A DNA stretch of 11,486 nucleotides. It comes from Bacteroidales bacterium UBA4893. GTDB lineage: Bacteria > Bacteroidota > Bacteroidia > Bacteroidales > P3. A program made the position numbers and the translations under genes. Location of the stretch: the NCBI GenBank assembly GCA_002399025.1, contig DHCV01000033.1, positions 1,378-12,863 on the forward strand. The letters run 5' to 3'. A model generated the notes under the pieces. That model was not told where the DNA came from and did no database searches. It saw only the letters and a program-made list of their open reading frames with translations. This document shows positions 1 through 7,768 of this stretch, in pieces. How positions within the stretch are numbered: the first letter of the stretch is position 1; every line of letters begins with the position of its first letter.

Positions 1-51
1 TATTCGGTGTTTATTTTAGATTAAACTCCCCTTTTCTAAAAGTTATTCTAT

Positions 52-2502
52 TTAGCTTTTTTTGAAGGAAGAATCATCCTCATAATAGCCGTAACCATAC
101 CCATATCCGTTTCCGTAACCTTTTCCATACCCATATCCGTAGTTCTTACCTCCATAGGACCCATATCCGTACTTACTTGATGCATTGGCTAAACCGTTTA
201 GAATAAAATTAAATTTGACCTTATCCCTATTTTCAAAATCATCAATTGTTGAATTGAAAATGCGTTTATCTGTATGTCCAGCCCTCACTACTACAATATT
301 AATATCAGATTCTTTGGTTAAAGTAACTGCATCAGAAATCAAAGACACAGGAGGTGTGTCAAAAATAATTGCATCATATCTTTGTCTTAATTCTTCAATT
401 AATTTTGAATTTTCAGGGGAATCAATTAATTCAGATGGATTTGGAGGAACAGGTCCTGAAACTAAAATATCTAAATTTTCAAACTCAGTAGATTGAATTA
501 CTTCATCTAAAGAATTTCTTCCAATAAGATAAGTTGATACTCCAATATTATTTTTTAAGTTGAAAAAAGTATGTAGTTTTGGTTTTCTTAAGTCATATCC
601 AACAATAATGGTTTTGTGTCCAGCCAAAGAAATAATTGAAGCCAAATTCATAGAAATAAAACTTTTACCATCAGATGGCATTGAAGATGTGATGAGAATA
701 ACTTGATTCTTATCTTTCCCAACAATGTATTTTAGATTTGTCCTAATGGAGCGGAAGCTTTCGGTTATTTGAGATTTAGGTTTAGCAAATACAACCAATT
801 TGCTACCAGCTCCTTCAATTGTTGGAATGTATCCAATTATTGGCGATTTAGAAATCTTTTCAACATCTTCTTTTGATTCAATAATGTTATTTAATTGATG
901 ACGAATAAAAATATACAATGCAGGAATAAGAAGTCCTAAAAGGACAGCAATTATTAGATTTAATGAAGTTTTAGGATAAACCTTATTTGCCTCCCTAGCC
1001 TGATCTACTACTTTATGATCTGGCAAAGCAGAACTTCTTGCTATTTCGGCCTCAGCACGTTTCTGATAAAGAAAAGTATAGATTTCGTCATTAAATTTAA
1101 ATTGTCTTTCAATATTGATTAAGTTTCTCTGAGTAGAAGGTAGTTTGTTTAATTCTGTTTGGAAAATATTTAACTGTCGAGTTAATTCATTTGAAGCAAT
1201 AGTTGAAACTCTTTTTAAACTCTTGATATTTTCTTCAATTTGTCCCTTTATGCTATTTATCTCATGTGTTAATTTTTGAAATTCAAGATTCTTAGGTGTT
1301 GTTGTTAAAGACAAAGATTTTTTAAGTGTTAATTTTGTTGTCAATTCCTTAACTAAGCTGTTTAATAAAACATCCTCAACTCCCATAACGGCAGGAGCAA
1401 CAACTCCATCATTTAAATCTGCCTGAGAAATATATTTATCAAGATAGTCGTAGTATTGTCTTTTTGTGTATTCTTCAGCACGTTTGGTTTCAAGCTCATT
1501 AGCCTTGTCAAAAAGGAATTTAGCATCCCCACCTAAGTCAATAGTGTTATTTCTTATTTGAAATTCTTCTCTAATCCGTTCAGTTTTCGTAAGTGAATCT
1601 GCAATATTTGCTATTTGAGCATCAACGAACTTAATAGTGCTTGTATTCATATAGTTCTTCTCTTCAAAAGTCAAGTCTATATAAAGTTTGCATAACATAT
1701 TGATATAATCAATAGCTTTTTGTTGATTAGGATAGTTAAAAGCAATATTGATAATTGTTGATTCTTTGTTGATAAGATCGATCTTTGTAGAATTAAATTC
1801 TTTAGCAGTTTCATCGATATCATTAATTACAAATGAGTAATTAATTTTTGTAAAAATATCTTTAAATGGAATTTCTTCATTCAAAAGTAATCTAAACCTC
1901 ATCCCATCTTTTTCATACCATTGACCAAAATTTATTGTTTCATCGTTCCCTTGTATAGGAATGTTTGACTCTATTAACATATCTTGTCCATAGTCGTATT
2001 GAGAGGAATTTCTTTTATCACTATATGAAATTTGAACCTTTTCTTTAGACAAAATCTTAACCTCAATCGGCATATTTACAGTTTGGAGTTTGAACATATC
2101 CAATTCAACCAGAAAAGGAGACTCTTTATAAATTTCTACCTTTTTAAATTTACTCTTTTGATAGTAGTTAACATAAAAATCTAAAGACTTAATGGTTCTT
2201 TTTGCCATTGTAAAAGATTGAATCTGACCAATTTCATTTTGAAAATTAGCTTTGTTTTTCCCAAAATCATTTGAAAGAAGAGTCAGTTGTGATAGGGCAT
2301 TTTCATTACTCTTTATCAAAAGTGTTGCTTTAGCCTGATATTGTGTAGTTGTGAACTTACTAATAATAAAGAAAACTAAAATAGATACTATTAAACAAAT
2401 AATAAAATAATACCATTTGTCAAGCATTTTGAACATTAAATCCTTTAGATCAATTGATGATTGTTCTTCATGTTGGGGGAGAGAATTATTATTTGTTGCC
2501 AT
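52..2502 (-). CDS. wzc: Wzc-like polysaccharide co-polymerase / BY-type tyrosine-protein kinase
   Basis: This 816-residue inner-membrane protein is expected to control chain length and export of exopolysaccharide or capsule with the outer-membrane Wza partner encoded just upstream. A cytoplasmic N-terminus leads to a first membrane segment (about residues 30-50). A long Wzz-like periplasmic region rich in predicted coiled coil follows, then a second membrane segment (about 513-534) and a cytoplasmic BY-kinase domain. In the kinase I see the E-x2-R-x2-R oligomerisation motif (E581, R584, R587), a Walker A (606-614, SSMPSDGKS), a Walker A' (VGYDLRKP, 634-641) and a Walker B (IIFDTPP, D715). The tail has 12 tyrosines between 778 and 807 in a YG-rich stretch, the usual autophosphorylation cluster. 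The Walker A' has Gly635 where the classical DxD motif has its first Asp. The start lies 7 bases after the wza stop, with no Shine-Dalgarno. Function is firm by family; the polymer is unknown. Confidence 0.95.
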   Translation of the reverse strand: MATNNNSLPQHEEQSSIDLKDLMFKMLDKWYYFIICLIVSILVFFIISKFTTTQYQAKATLLIKSNENALSQLTLLSNDFGKNKANFQNEIGQIQSFTMAKRTIKSLDFYVNYYQKSKFKKVEIYKESPFLVELDMFKLQTVNMPIEVKILSKEKVQISYSDKRNSSQYDYGQDMLIESNIPIQGNDETINFGQWYEKDGMRFRLLLNEEIPFKDIFTKINYSFVINDIDETAKEFNSTKIDLINKESTIINIAFNYPNQQKAIDYINMLCKLYIDLTFEEKNYMNTSTIKFVDAQIANIADSLTKTERIREEFQIRNNTIDLGGDAKFLFDKANELETKRAEEYTKRQYYDYLDKYISQADLNDGVVAPAVMGVEDVLLNSLVKELTTKLTLKKSLSLTTTPKNLEFQKLTHEINSIKGQIEENIKSLKRVSTIASNELTRQLNIFQTELNKLPSTQRNLINIERQFKFNDEIYTFLYQKRAEAEIARSSALPDHKVVDQAREANKVYPKTSLNLIIAVLLGLLIPALYIFIRHQLNNIIESKEDVEKISKSPIIGYIPTIEGAGSKLVVFAKPKSQITESFRSIRTNLKYIVGKDKNQVILITSSMPSDGKSFISMNLASIISLAGHKTIIVGYDLRKPKLHTFFNLKNNIGVSTYLIGRNSLDEVIQSTEFENLDILVSGPVPPNPSELIDSPENSKLIEELRQRYDAIIFDTPPVSLISDAVTLTKESDINIVVVRAGHTDKRIFNSTIDDFENRDKVKFNFILNGLANASSKYGYGSYGGKNYGYGYGKGYGNGYGYGYGYYEDDSSFKKS
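82..171 (-). repeat. 30-bp periodic repeat encoding the YG-rich tyrosine tail of Wzc
   Basis: On the plus strand the 12-mer acccatatccgt occurs at 99-110, 129-140 and 159-170, exactly 30 bases apart. The first two copies extend to a 16-base identity (ccatacccatatccgt at 95-110 and 125-140). Read on the minus strand, each unit encodes about ten residues of alternating Tyr and Gly, together covering residues 778-807 of Wzc. The spacing suggests the tail grew by duplication of a 30-bp unit, and it could vary in length by slippage. Alternating Tyr/Gly codons force some similarity, but they do not by themselves require identical 12-mers at constant phase. Confidence 0.75.
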
Positions 2503-2509
2503 ATATAAT

Positions 2510-3322
2510 TTATTTCTTTAATGCAAATACTAAGGTTACTATTGTTGTAATGAGTGAAAGTGAAGAGGTGATTGTGCTGAGTGGTTGACTAAAATAACTC
2601 AAACTTTTAGTTGTTTTGTTTGAACGAACATAAACAATATCTCCTGGTTGAAGATAGTATTGAGGATTTTGCAAAAGACTGGCATCTCTTAAGTCAATCT
2701 TAATTATCAAGTCTTCTTGAGCAGCCTTTCTAACTATCTTTACTTCTTGACGGTTACCATAGTAGGTTAAATCTCCAGCTGCAGAGATAACATCAAACAC
2801 ATTAACACTACCTTGATAGAAAGTGTAGGTTCCAGGGCGATTAACATCTCCAAGAATAGAAACTTTGAAACTTACCATCTTACAGATAACTACAGGAGAA
2901 ACAATCCATTCAGAAACTTTATTCTCAATCTTTGCTCGAGCATCTTCAATGGAAATTCCAGATAATTTTATTTTACCGACAACTGGAAGGTTTATTTCTC
3001 CATTTTTGTCAATAACATAACTATTTAGATAAATTCCACTTTCATTCTGGGTAGAATAATATGAATTTTGATCTGAGAATAGTTTATTACTTTCAGCATC
3101 TACAGAAGATTTTATTTGAATGTATAGAACATCTCGTTCTTTTAGCAAATAATTTGGAGAATAGTTACTTTCTCCCTGAGGATAGGTGTACTTATATGCT
3201 GAAGTTGTGTCTTTAGAATCATTTGTTTGAAAATACATTAGCTCCTTTTGTGGAGTACAAGATGCCATCAATATAATGACTAAAATTGCGTAAATGCTTA
3301 TATAACTCTTCTTTTTTATCAT
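2510..3322 (-). CDS. wza: Wza-like polysaccharide export outer-membrane lipoprotein (Poly_export and SLBB domains)
   Basis: This 270-residue protein is a predicted lipoprotein. A basic start (MIKKK) and hydrophobic segment end in a lipobox LMASC with the acylated cysteine at residue 22. Residues about 57-150 form the polysaccharide biosynthesis/export domain (entered at LLKERDVLYIQI, with GEINLPVVGKIKL near 108-120). A SLBB domain follows from about 153 to 200 (SILGDVNRPGTYTF). The C-terminus (about 245-268) is a hydrophobic stretch ending in LysLys. By analogy with E. coli Wza it could be the outer-membrane-spanning helix, eight of which would line the exit pore. E. coli Wza is over 100 residues longer; short forms are usual in Bacteroidota. 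It is the first gene of a two-gene unit with wzc, 7 bases apart, and has its own promoter in the gap after miaB. There is no Shine-Dalgarno before the ATG. Confidence 0.93.
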   Translation of the reverse strand: MIKKKSYISIYAILVIILMASCTPQKELMYFQTNDSKDTTSAYKYTYPQGESNYSPNYLLKERDVLYIQIKSSVDAESNKLFSDQNSYYSTQNESGIYLNSYVIDKNGEINLPVVGKIKLSGISIEDARAKIENKVSEWIVSPVVICKMVSFKVSILGDVNRPGTYTFYQGSVNVFDVISAAGDLTYYGNRQEVKIVRKAAQEDLIIKIDLRDASLLQNPQYYLQPGDIVYVRSNKTTKSLSYFSQPLSTITSSLSLITTIVTLVFALKK

Positions 3323-3353
3323 TAGTTGATTGGGATTTTTATTTAATAATATG

Positions 3354-3384
3354 CAAAAGTAATAATAATTTAATTACTGACAAA
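3354..3384 (-). promoter_or_regulatory. Bacteroidota-type primary promoter for wza-wzc
   Basis: Read on the minus strand, the -33 element is TTTG (3384-3381) and the -7 element is TACTTTTG (3361-3354), a full match to TAnnTTTG. They are separated by 19 bases, the usual spacing for the Bacteroides housekeeping sigma factor. Transcription would begin near 3347-3350, leaving an AT-rich leader of about 25-30 bases before the wza ATG at 3322. The element sits wholly in the 70-base gap between miaB and wza. It therefore allows the export genes to be expressed independently of the upstream genes. Start-site position is inferred. Confidence 0.75.
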
Positions 3385-3392
3385 ACATTATT

Positions 3393-4715
3393 TTAGTTAA
3401 CTTTTTCTCCCATCAAAGTTGCCGAAGTACAGGAAGTGATTTTTACATTAACATAATCTCCAATTCTATTATTCTCTTTGTTAAAGACAACAACTTTATT
3501 TTGAGAAGTTCTTCCAAAAAATTCTTCCTTATTTCTCTTTGATTCTCCTTCAATTAAAACTTCAAACTTCTTACCAATATCATTCATATTACTCTTGTGA
3601 GATAATTCATTTTGCAAAGTTATTATTTGATCTAATCGTCTTTTCTTTTCTGCAAGAGGAACATCATCAGGATATTTTTTTGCAGCTAGAGTATTAGGAC
3701 GCTCAGAGTAGTGGAACATAAAGGCATAATCATAGCCAACTCGACTCATTATTTCAAGAGTTTCATTATGGTCTTCAAGAGTTTCTCCACAAAAACCTGC
3801 TATAATATCCGTACTTATTGAACAATCAGGAATATATTTTCTAATCATATCTATCGTATAAAGATATTGCTCAGGTGTATATTTCCTATTCATTCTTTTG
3901 AGAACATTTGCACTTCCAGACTGAATGGGTAAGTGAATATATTTACATATATTAGAATACTTAGCAATAACCTTAACTAAATTTTCAGAAATATCTTTTG
4001 GATGAGAAGTAGAAAATCTAACCCTTAATAGTGGAGAAACTAATGCTACCATCTCCATTAACTTTGAAAAGTCAATTTTAACCTCGTCATTTTCATATAA
4101 ATAAGAGTTAACATTCTGTCCCAAAAGAGTAACTTCTCTAAATCCTTTCTCAAACAAATCTCTTACTTCGTCAAGAATTGATTCATAATCACGACTTCTT
4201 TCTTTACCTCTTGTGTATGGAACAACACAATAAGAACAGAAGTTTTCGCAACCACGCATAATTGACACAAATGCACTAACTCCATTAGTATCAATTCTCA
4301 CAGGCTTTATTTCCGAATAGGTTTCATCATCAGAAAGCATAACACTAAACGCTCTTTGCCCTCTGTGAAATTCACTAAGCAAAACAGGAATGTCTCTATA
4401 ACCATCAGGTCCAACAACTAAATCTACAACCTTATTTTGTTCAAAAAGCTCTTCTTTTAATCTCTCTGCCATGCAACCCAAAACACCAACCCTTAACTTA
4501 GAGTTTTTCTTTTTTAAAGACTCTAATTCCATTAATCTACTCTTAACCCTTTGTTCAGCATTATCCCTAATTGAACATGTGTTTACTAAAATTAAATCAG
4601 CAAGCTTTATGTCTGTTGTCAATTCATAGCCTTCATTTCCAAGTATTGAAAGCACCACTTCACTATCTGCCTGATTCATTTGGCATCCATAAGTTTCAAT
4701 AAAAACCTTATTCAT
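3393..4715 (-). CDS. miaB: tRNA-2-methylthio-N6-dimethylallyladenosine synthase MiaB
   Basis: This radical-SAM methylthiotransferase converts N6-isopentenyladenosine at position 37 of UNN-reading tRNAs to the 2-methylthio form, which stabilises codon-anticodon pairing. It has 440 residues, normal for the family. The N-terminal UPF0004 domain opens with ETYGCQMN and supplies the three auxiliary-cluster cysteines, C11, C47 and C81. The radical-SAM CX3CX2C motif is GCENFCSYC (C156, C160, C163), followed by VVPYTRGKERSR, the MiaB-type continuation that separates it from RimO and MtaB. A TRAM RNA-binding domain occupies roughly 375-440. The start ATG lies inside the end of the sirtuin gene, with an 8-base overlap ATGAATAA, so translation is probably coupled. 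It appears to be the last gene of the upstream operon, as a fresh promoter follows. No recognisable miaA, which makes the substrate modification, is in the window. Confidence 0.97.
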   Translation of the reverse strand: MNKVFIETYGCQMNQADSEVVLSILGNEGYELTTDIKLADLILVNTCSIRDNAEQRVKSRLMELESLKKKNSKLRVGVLGCMAERLKEELFEQNKVVDLVVGPDGYRDIPVLLSEFHRGQRAFSVMLSDDETYSEIKPVRIDTNGVSAFVSIMRGCENFCSYCVVPYTRGKERSRDYESILDEVRDLFEKGFREVTLLGQNVNSYLYENDEVKIDFSKLMEMVALVSPLLRVRFSTSHPKDISENLVKVIAKYSNICKYIHLPIQSGSANVLKRMNRKYTPEQYLYTIDMIRKYIPDCSISTDIIAGFCGETLEDHNETLEIMSRVGYDYAFMFHYSERPNTLAAKKYPDDVPLAEKKRRLDQIITLQNELSHKSNMNDIGKKFEVLIEGESKRNKEEFFGRTSQNKVVVFNKENNRIGDYVNVKITSCTSATLMGEKVN

Positions 4716-5424
4716 CTTTATTCAATTTTTCAAAAATTTGATTCTCTTCTAATATTTCTTCAACAATTTTTTTTACCCCAATGCTTGCCTTTTCCTTAAC
4801 AAAAGTGATTCCTCTAATGTCTTTATTAACATCATTCAAGTCAATTAAGTATTTCTTAGAATTTGAAGTTGTATAGTTAATAAGCCCAGCAGCAGGATAA
4901 ACAGCCAATGAGGTTCCTACAACAATAAATATATCTGCTTTTTGACATAAATCTATTGCAGGTTCAATCATTTGAACAGCCTCGCCAAACCATACAATAA
5001 ACGGTCGCAATGGTTCTCCAAACTCATCAATATCATTTTTTGTAAGTTCCCAACCTTCCAACTCCTTAATATAATCTGGATTTCTTACAGATTTGACTTT
5101 CTTTATTTCTCCATGCAAATGTATAATATTCTTACTCCCAGCTCTTTCATGAAAGTCATCAATGTTTTGAGTAATAATACTAACATTAAAGTATTTTTCT
5201 AATCTGGTTAATTCAATATGGGCTTGATTGGGTTTTGCATCAATAATCTGTTTTCTTCTTTGATTATAGAATTCTCTAACTAAGTCAGGATTTTTCAACC
5301 AAGAATCAAAATTTGCCACATCCTCAATCTTATAATTTTCCCACAAACCATCACTATCTCGAAATGTTCTAATCCCACTCTCTTGACTAATTCCTGCTCC
5401 AGTTAAAACAACAATATTTTTCAT
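4708..5424 (-). CDS. Sir2-family NAD-dependent protein deacylase, zinc-cysteine-less
   Basis: This 238-residue sirtuin removes acyl groups from protein lysines, using NAD+ and releasing nicotinamide and O-acyl-ADP-ribose. NAD-binding motifs are GAGIS (9-13), TFR (20-22), GLWE (26-29) and TQNID (85-89). The catalytic histidine is H104 in HLHG, and a late GTSLAVYPAAG motif completes the fold. Tyr53 and Arg56 form the Y-x2-R pair that in CobB and SIRT5 reads the carboxylate of succinyl or malonyl lysine, so desuccinylase activity is plausible. The zinc-ribbon region after HLHGE (about 107-140) has no cysteine; the only cysteine is C160. The usual four zinc ligands are therefore gone, although the flanking RPFIVWFGE is intact. 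The start is 3 bases after the DUF2520 stop, and the 3' end overlaps miaB by 8 bases. It could be called cobB, but I leave the symbol blank because the substrate is not shown. Confidence 0.93.
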   Translation of the reverse strand: MKNIVVLTGAGISQESGIRTFRDSDGLWENYKIEDVANFDSWLKNPDLVREFYNQRRKQIIDAKPNQAHIELTRLEKYFNVSIITQNIDDFHERAGSKNIIHLHGEIKKVKSVRNPDYIKELEGWELTKNDIDEFGEPLRPFIVWFGEAVQMIEPAIDLCQKADIFIVVGTSLAVYPAAGLINYTTSNSKKYLIDLNDVNKDIRGITFVKEKASIGVKKIVEEILEENQIFEKLNKDE

Positions 5425-5427
5425 AGA

Positions 5428-6204
5428 TTATTTATTTTCAGTTTTTTCATGTTGCCTTTTACGATTAATTATCTTGCTGCTAATGACTTCATAAACTTCT
5501 CTCTCGTCTTCCAATAACATGCTCAAATGTTTCTGCATTATATAATAATCTTCCCTAACTGCAGGACCTGTTTGAACTATAAAAGGATTATTATTTTTTG
5601 CTTTTTCGACAGTTTCTTTAATTAGTGGATTAAGTATATCAGGCGAAATCTCTTCCTTTTCAAGTATTTCTTTAGCAATTCCAATTAAATGGTTAGTAAA
5701 ATTAGAGCAAAAAACTGCTGCTAAATGAAGCTTTAGTCGCTTTGAGGAAGATATTCTGCTTACATTCTTAGAAAGTCTTTTAGCTAATTTAATCAACGAC
5801 TTCATTACTTCTTCAGAACTACCCTCAATACAAATTGGAATTTCAGAAAATTTAATAGCCTTCTCTTTTGATAGAGTTTGTAATGGATAAATAACCCCAT
5901 AATTATTTGCATAACTCCTTAGTATGCTCATATCCAAAGAACCAGAGGTATGCACAATTATTGAATGCTTTGGTTTTATCTTTTTTGCAACATTCTCTAC
6001 TGCTGAATCAGTAACAGCTATGATAATTAAATCGGAATCAAGGTCTTTTGCTTTAAATTTTTCTCTTGATGAAAGAATAGTACAAGCAATTCCTATGGTA
6101 GAAAAAGCATTTTGGAGATGCCAAGAAACATTACCATTTTTACCAATAATAGTAACGCTTTTAATAGTTTTTGGAGGATTGAATTTTATACTTGTTTTTA
6201 CCAT
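5428..6204 (-). CDS. Rossmann-fold / DUF2520 domain protein, putative NAD(P)-dependent oxidoreductase
   Basis: This 258-residue protein resembles the Bacteroidota family annotated as Rossmann-like plus DUF2520. It is distantly related to F420/NADP oxidoreductases and 6-phosphogluconate-dehydrogenase-like enzymes. The N-terminal half has a beta strand (SVTIIG) leading to a glycine loop GKNGNVSWHL (21-30), which replaces the commoner GAGNVA form, then LIIIAVTDSAV (59-69), HTSGS (85-89) and YPLQTL (106-111). The C-terminal half (about 135-250) is the helical DUF2520 region, with the signature HLAAVFCSNFTNHL at 160-173. The last residues are strongly basic and acidic and probably disordered. It lies 17 bases after gltX and 3 bases before the sirtuin. 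The substrate is unknown; a ketopantoate-reductase-like reaction would be a guess. No Shine-Dalgarno is visible at the ATG. Confidence 0.88.
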   Translation of the reverse strand: MVKTSIKFNPPKTIKSVTIIGKNGNVSWHLQNAFSTIGIACTILSSREKFKAKDLDSDLIIIAVTDSAVENVAKKIKPKHSIIVHTSGSLDMSILRSYANNYGVIYPLQTLSKEKAIKFSEIPICIEGSSEEVMKSLIKLAKRLSKNVSRISSSKRLKLHLAAVFCSNFTNHLIGIAKEILEKEEISPDILNPLIKETVEKAKNNNPFIVQTGPAVREDYYIMQKHLSMLLEDEREVYEVISSKIINRKRQHEKTENK

Positions 6205-6221
6205 CGCTACTTACATTCAAA

Positions 6222-7748
6222 TTAAATATTAATATGCTTAATCGCATTTCCTATTCTTCCTAAAGTCTCTTCTTTTCCAATTACAAATATAATTTCACTT
6301 ATGCTTGGCCCCATACTCTTCCCCACCAAAACAAGTCGAAGAGTGTTCATAATATTGCCCATATTCAAATCATTATCCTTAATATAATCATGAAGTAAAT
6401 GGTCAATTTCTTCAGTAGTACTGTATGTATTGCTATTCAATAATTGAGTAATTTGTTCAAGATATGTTGGCGTTTCTGCTTTCCAATGTTTCTTTACGAC
6501 TTTTTCATCATAGTTGTTTGGAGCTATGAAGAAGAAGTAGCTCTGATCCCAAAAATCATTAGTGAAATTACATCTTTCTTTGATTTGCCCAACCACTTTC
6601 TCAACATATTCCATTGGAAAATTTAGGTTTTTCTCTGCCAGAACCTTCAATAATTCCTTTGCCAAAGTCTGGTTTTGTTCCATTTGAATATATTGATGAT
6701 TGAACCATTTAGCCTTTTCTAAGTCAAATTTAGCTCCACCTTTGCTAATCCTTTCCATTGAGAAAAGGTCTATTAATTCTTCAATTTTAAAGAGTTCTTT
6801 CTCGCCTCCTGGGTTCCATCCAAGCAAGGCTAAGAAGTTGATAACTGCCTTTGGCAAATAGCCGCTCTCCCTATATCCTGATGAGATTTCTTGAGTTTTG
6901 GGATCTTCCCATTGGAGTGGGAATACCGGAAAACCCAACCTATCACCATCTCTTTTGCTTAGTTTGCCGTTCCCATCAGGTTTAAGAAGAAGTGGTAAAT
7001 GTGCAAATTGAGGCATAGTGTTTTCCCATCCGAAAGCCTTGTAAAGCATAACATGTAATGGGCAAGAAGGCAACCATTCCTCACCTCTAATTACATGTGT
7101 GATTTGCATTAAATGGTCATCCACAACGTTAGCAAGATGATAAGTTGGCATTCCGTCAGATTTGTACAGAACCTTATCATCCAAGATATTTGTGTTCATA
7201 ACCACCTCTTTCCTAATCATATCATGGAGTTTTATTTCTGTGTTTTCGGGAAATTTGAACCTTATAACATATGGAGTTTCCTTGTCCAAGAGTTCCTTTA
7301 CCTGAGTTTGATTGAGGCTTATGGAGTTTCTCATTTGGGTTCTTGTAAGGTTGTCATACTGGAAGTTTTTCTTCTCCAATTCATAGGTTTTCCTAATGGC
7401 TTCTAATTCTTCTGGAGTATCAAAAGCATAGTATGCCCAGCCCTTTTCCACGAGTTGCATAGCATAATCCTTATATATTGACTTTCTATCGCTTTGACGA
7501 TAAGGAGCAAAACTTCCGCCTTCCCTTATTCCCTCATCAAACTTTATCCCAAGCCAATCAAAGGTTTCAATTATATATTCTTCTGCACCACTTACCAAGC
7601 GTCCCTGATCCGTATCCTCAATTCTTAGTATAAACTGCCCATTATGTTTCTTTGCAAATAGGTAATTATATAGTGCTGTTCTTACTCCACCTATGTGTAG
7701 GGGTCCTGTAGGTGAGGGTGCGAACCTTACTCTTACTTGTTTTTCCAT
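6222..7748 (-). CDS. gltX: Glutamyl-tRNA synthetase
   Basis: This cytoplasmic class I aminoacyl-tRNA synthetase charges tRNA-Glu with glutamate using ATP. Counted from the ATG at 7748 it has 508 residues, normal for Bacteroidota. The catalytic Rossmann core opens with VRVRFAPSPTGPLHIGG, the HIGH signature being H18-I-G-G21. The KMSKS-type loop is KLSKR at 262-266, followed by the DRLGFPVFPLQW segment and GYRESGYLPKAVINFLALLGWNP. The C-terminal part is the helical anticodon-binding region. A longer reading begins at 7778, adding ten residues and overlapping the asmA stop. I prefer 7748 because family members start a few residues before VRVRFAPSPTG and the extra MGIIENKDKD is unlike them. With that start, 20 bases separate it from asmA. 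No key residue is missing. Confidence 0.97.
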   Translation of the reverse strand: MEKQVRVRFAPSPTGPLHIGGVRTALYNYLFAKKHNGQFILRIEDTDQGRLVSGAEEYIIETFDWLGIKFDEGIREGGSFAPYRQSDRKSIYKDYAMQLVEKGWAYYAFDTPEELEAIRKTYELEKKNFQYDNLTRTQMRNSISLNQTQVKELLDKETPYVIRFKFPENTEIKLHDMIRKEVVMNTNILDDKVLYKSDGMPTYHLANVVDDHLMQITHVIRGEEWLPSCPLHVMLYKAFGWENTMPQFAHLPLLLKPDGNGKLSKRDGDRLGFPVFPLQWEDPKTQEISSGYRESGYLPKAVINFLALLGWNPGGEKELFKIEELIDLFSMERISKGGAKFDLEKAKWFNHQYIQMEQNQTLAKELLKVLAEKNLNFPMEYVEKVVGQIKERCNFTNDFWDQSYFFFIAPNNYDEKVVKKHWKAETPTYLEQITQLLNSNTYSTTEEIDHLLHDYIKDNDLNMGNIMNTLRLVLVGKSMGPSISEIIFVIGKEETLGRIGNAIKHINI

Positions 7749-7768
7749 ATCTTTATCTTTGTTTTCTA

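Noticed and set aside
1..51. Possible terminator after wzc (AACTTTT pairing with GGGGAGTT)
   Set aside because: The stem relies on several G-U pairs and no run of T follows on the transcribed side, so it is too weak to call. No start codon for another gene is seen there either.
185..496. Plus-strand open frame of about 103 codons opposite the Wzc kinase domain
   Set aside because: It lies antisense to conserved Walker B and flanking coding sequence, and its translation shows no recognisable domain.
5924..6232. Plus-strand open frame opposite the DUF2520 gene, ending in a hydrophobic stretch
   Set aside because: The hydrophobicity mirrors the Rossmann beta strands on the coding strand; it has no start context or known domain.
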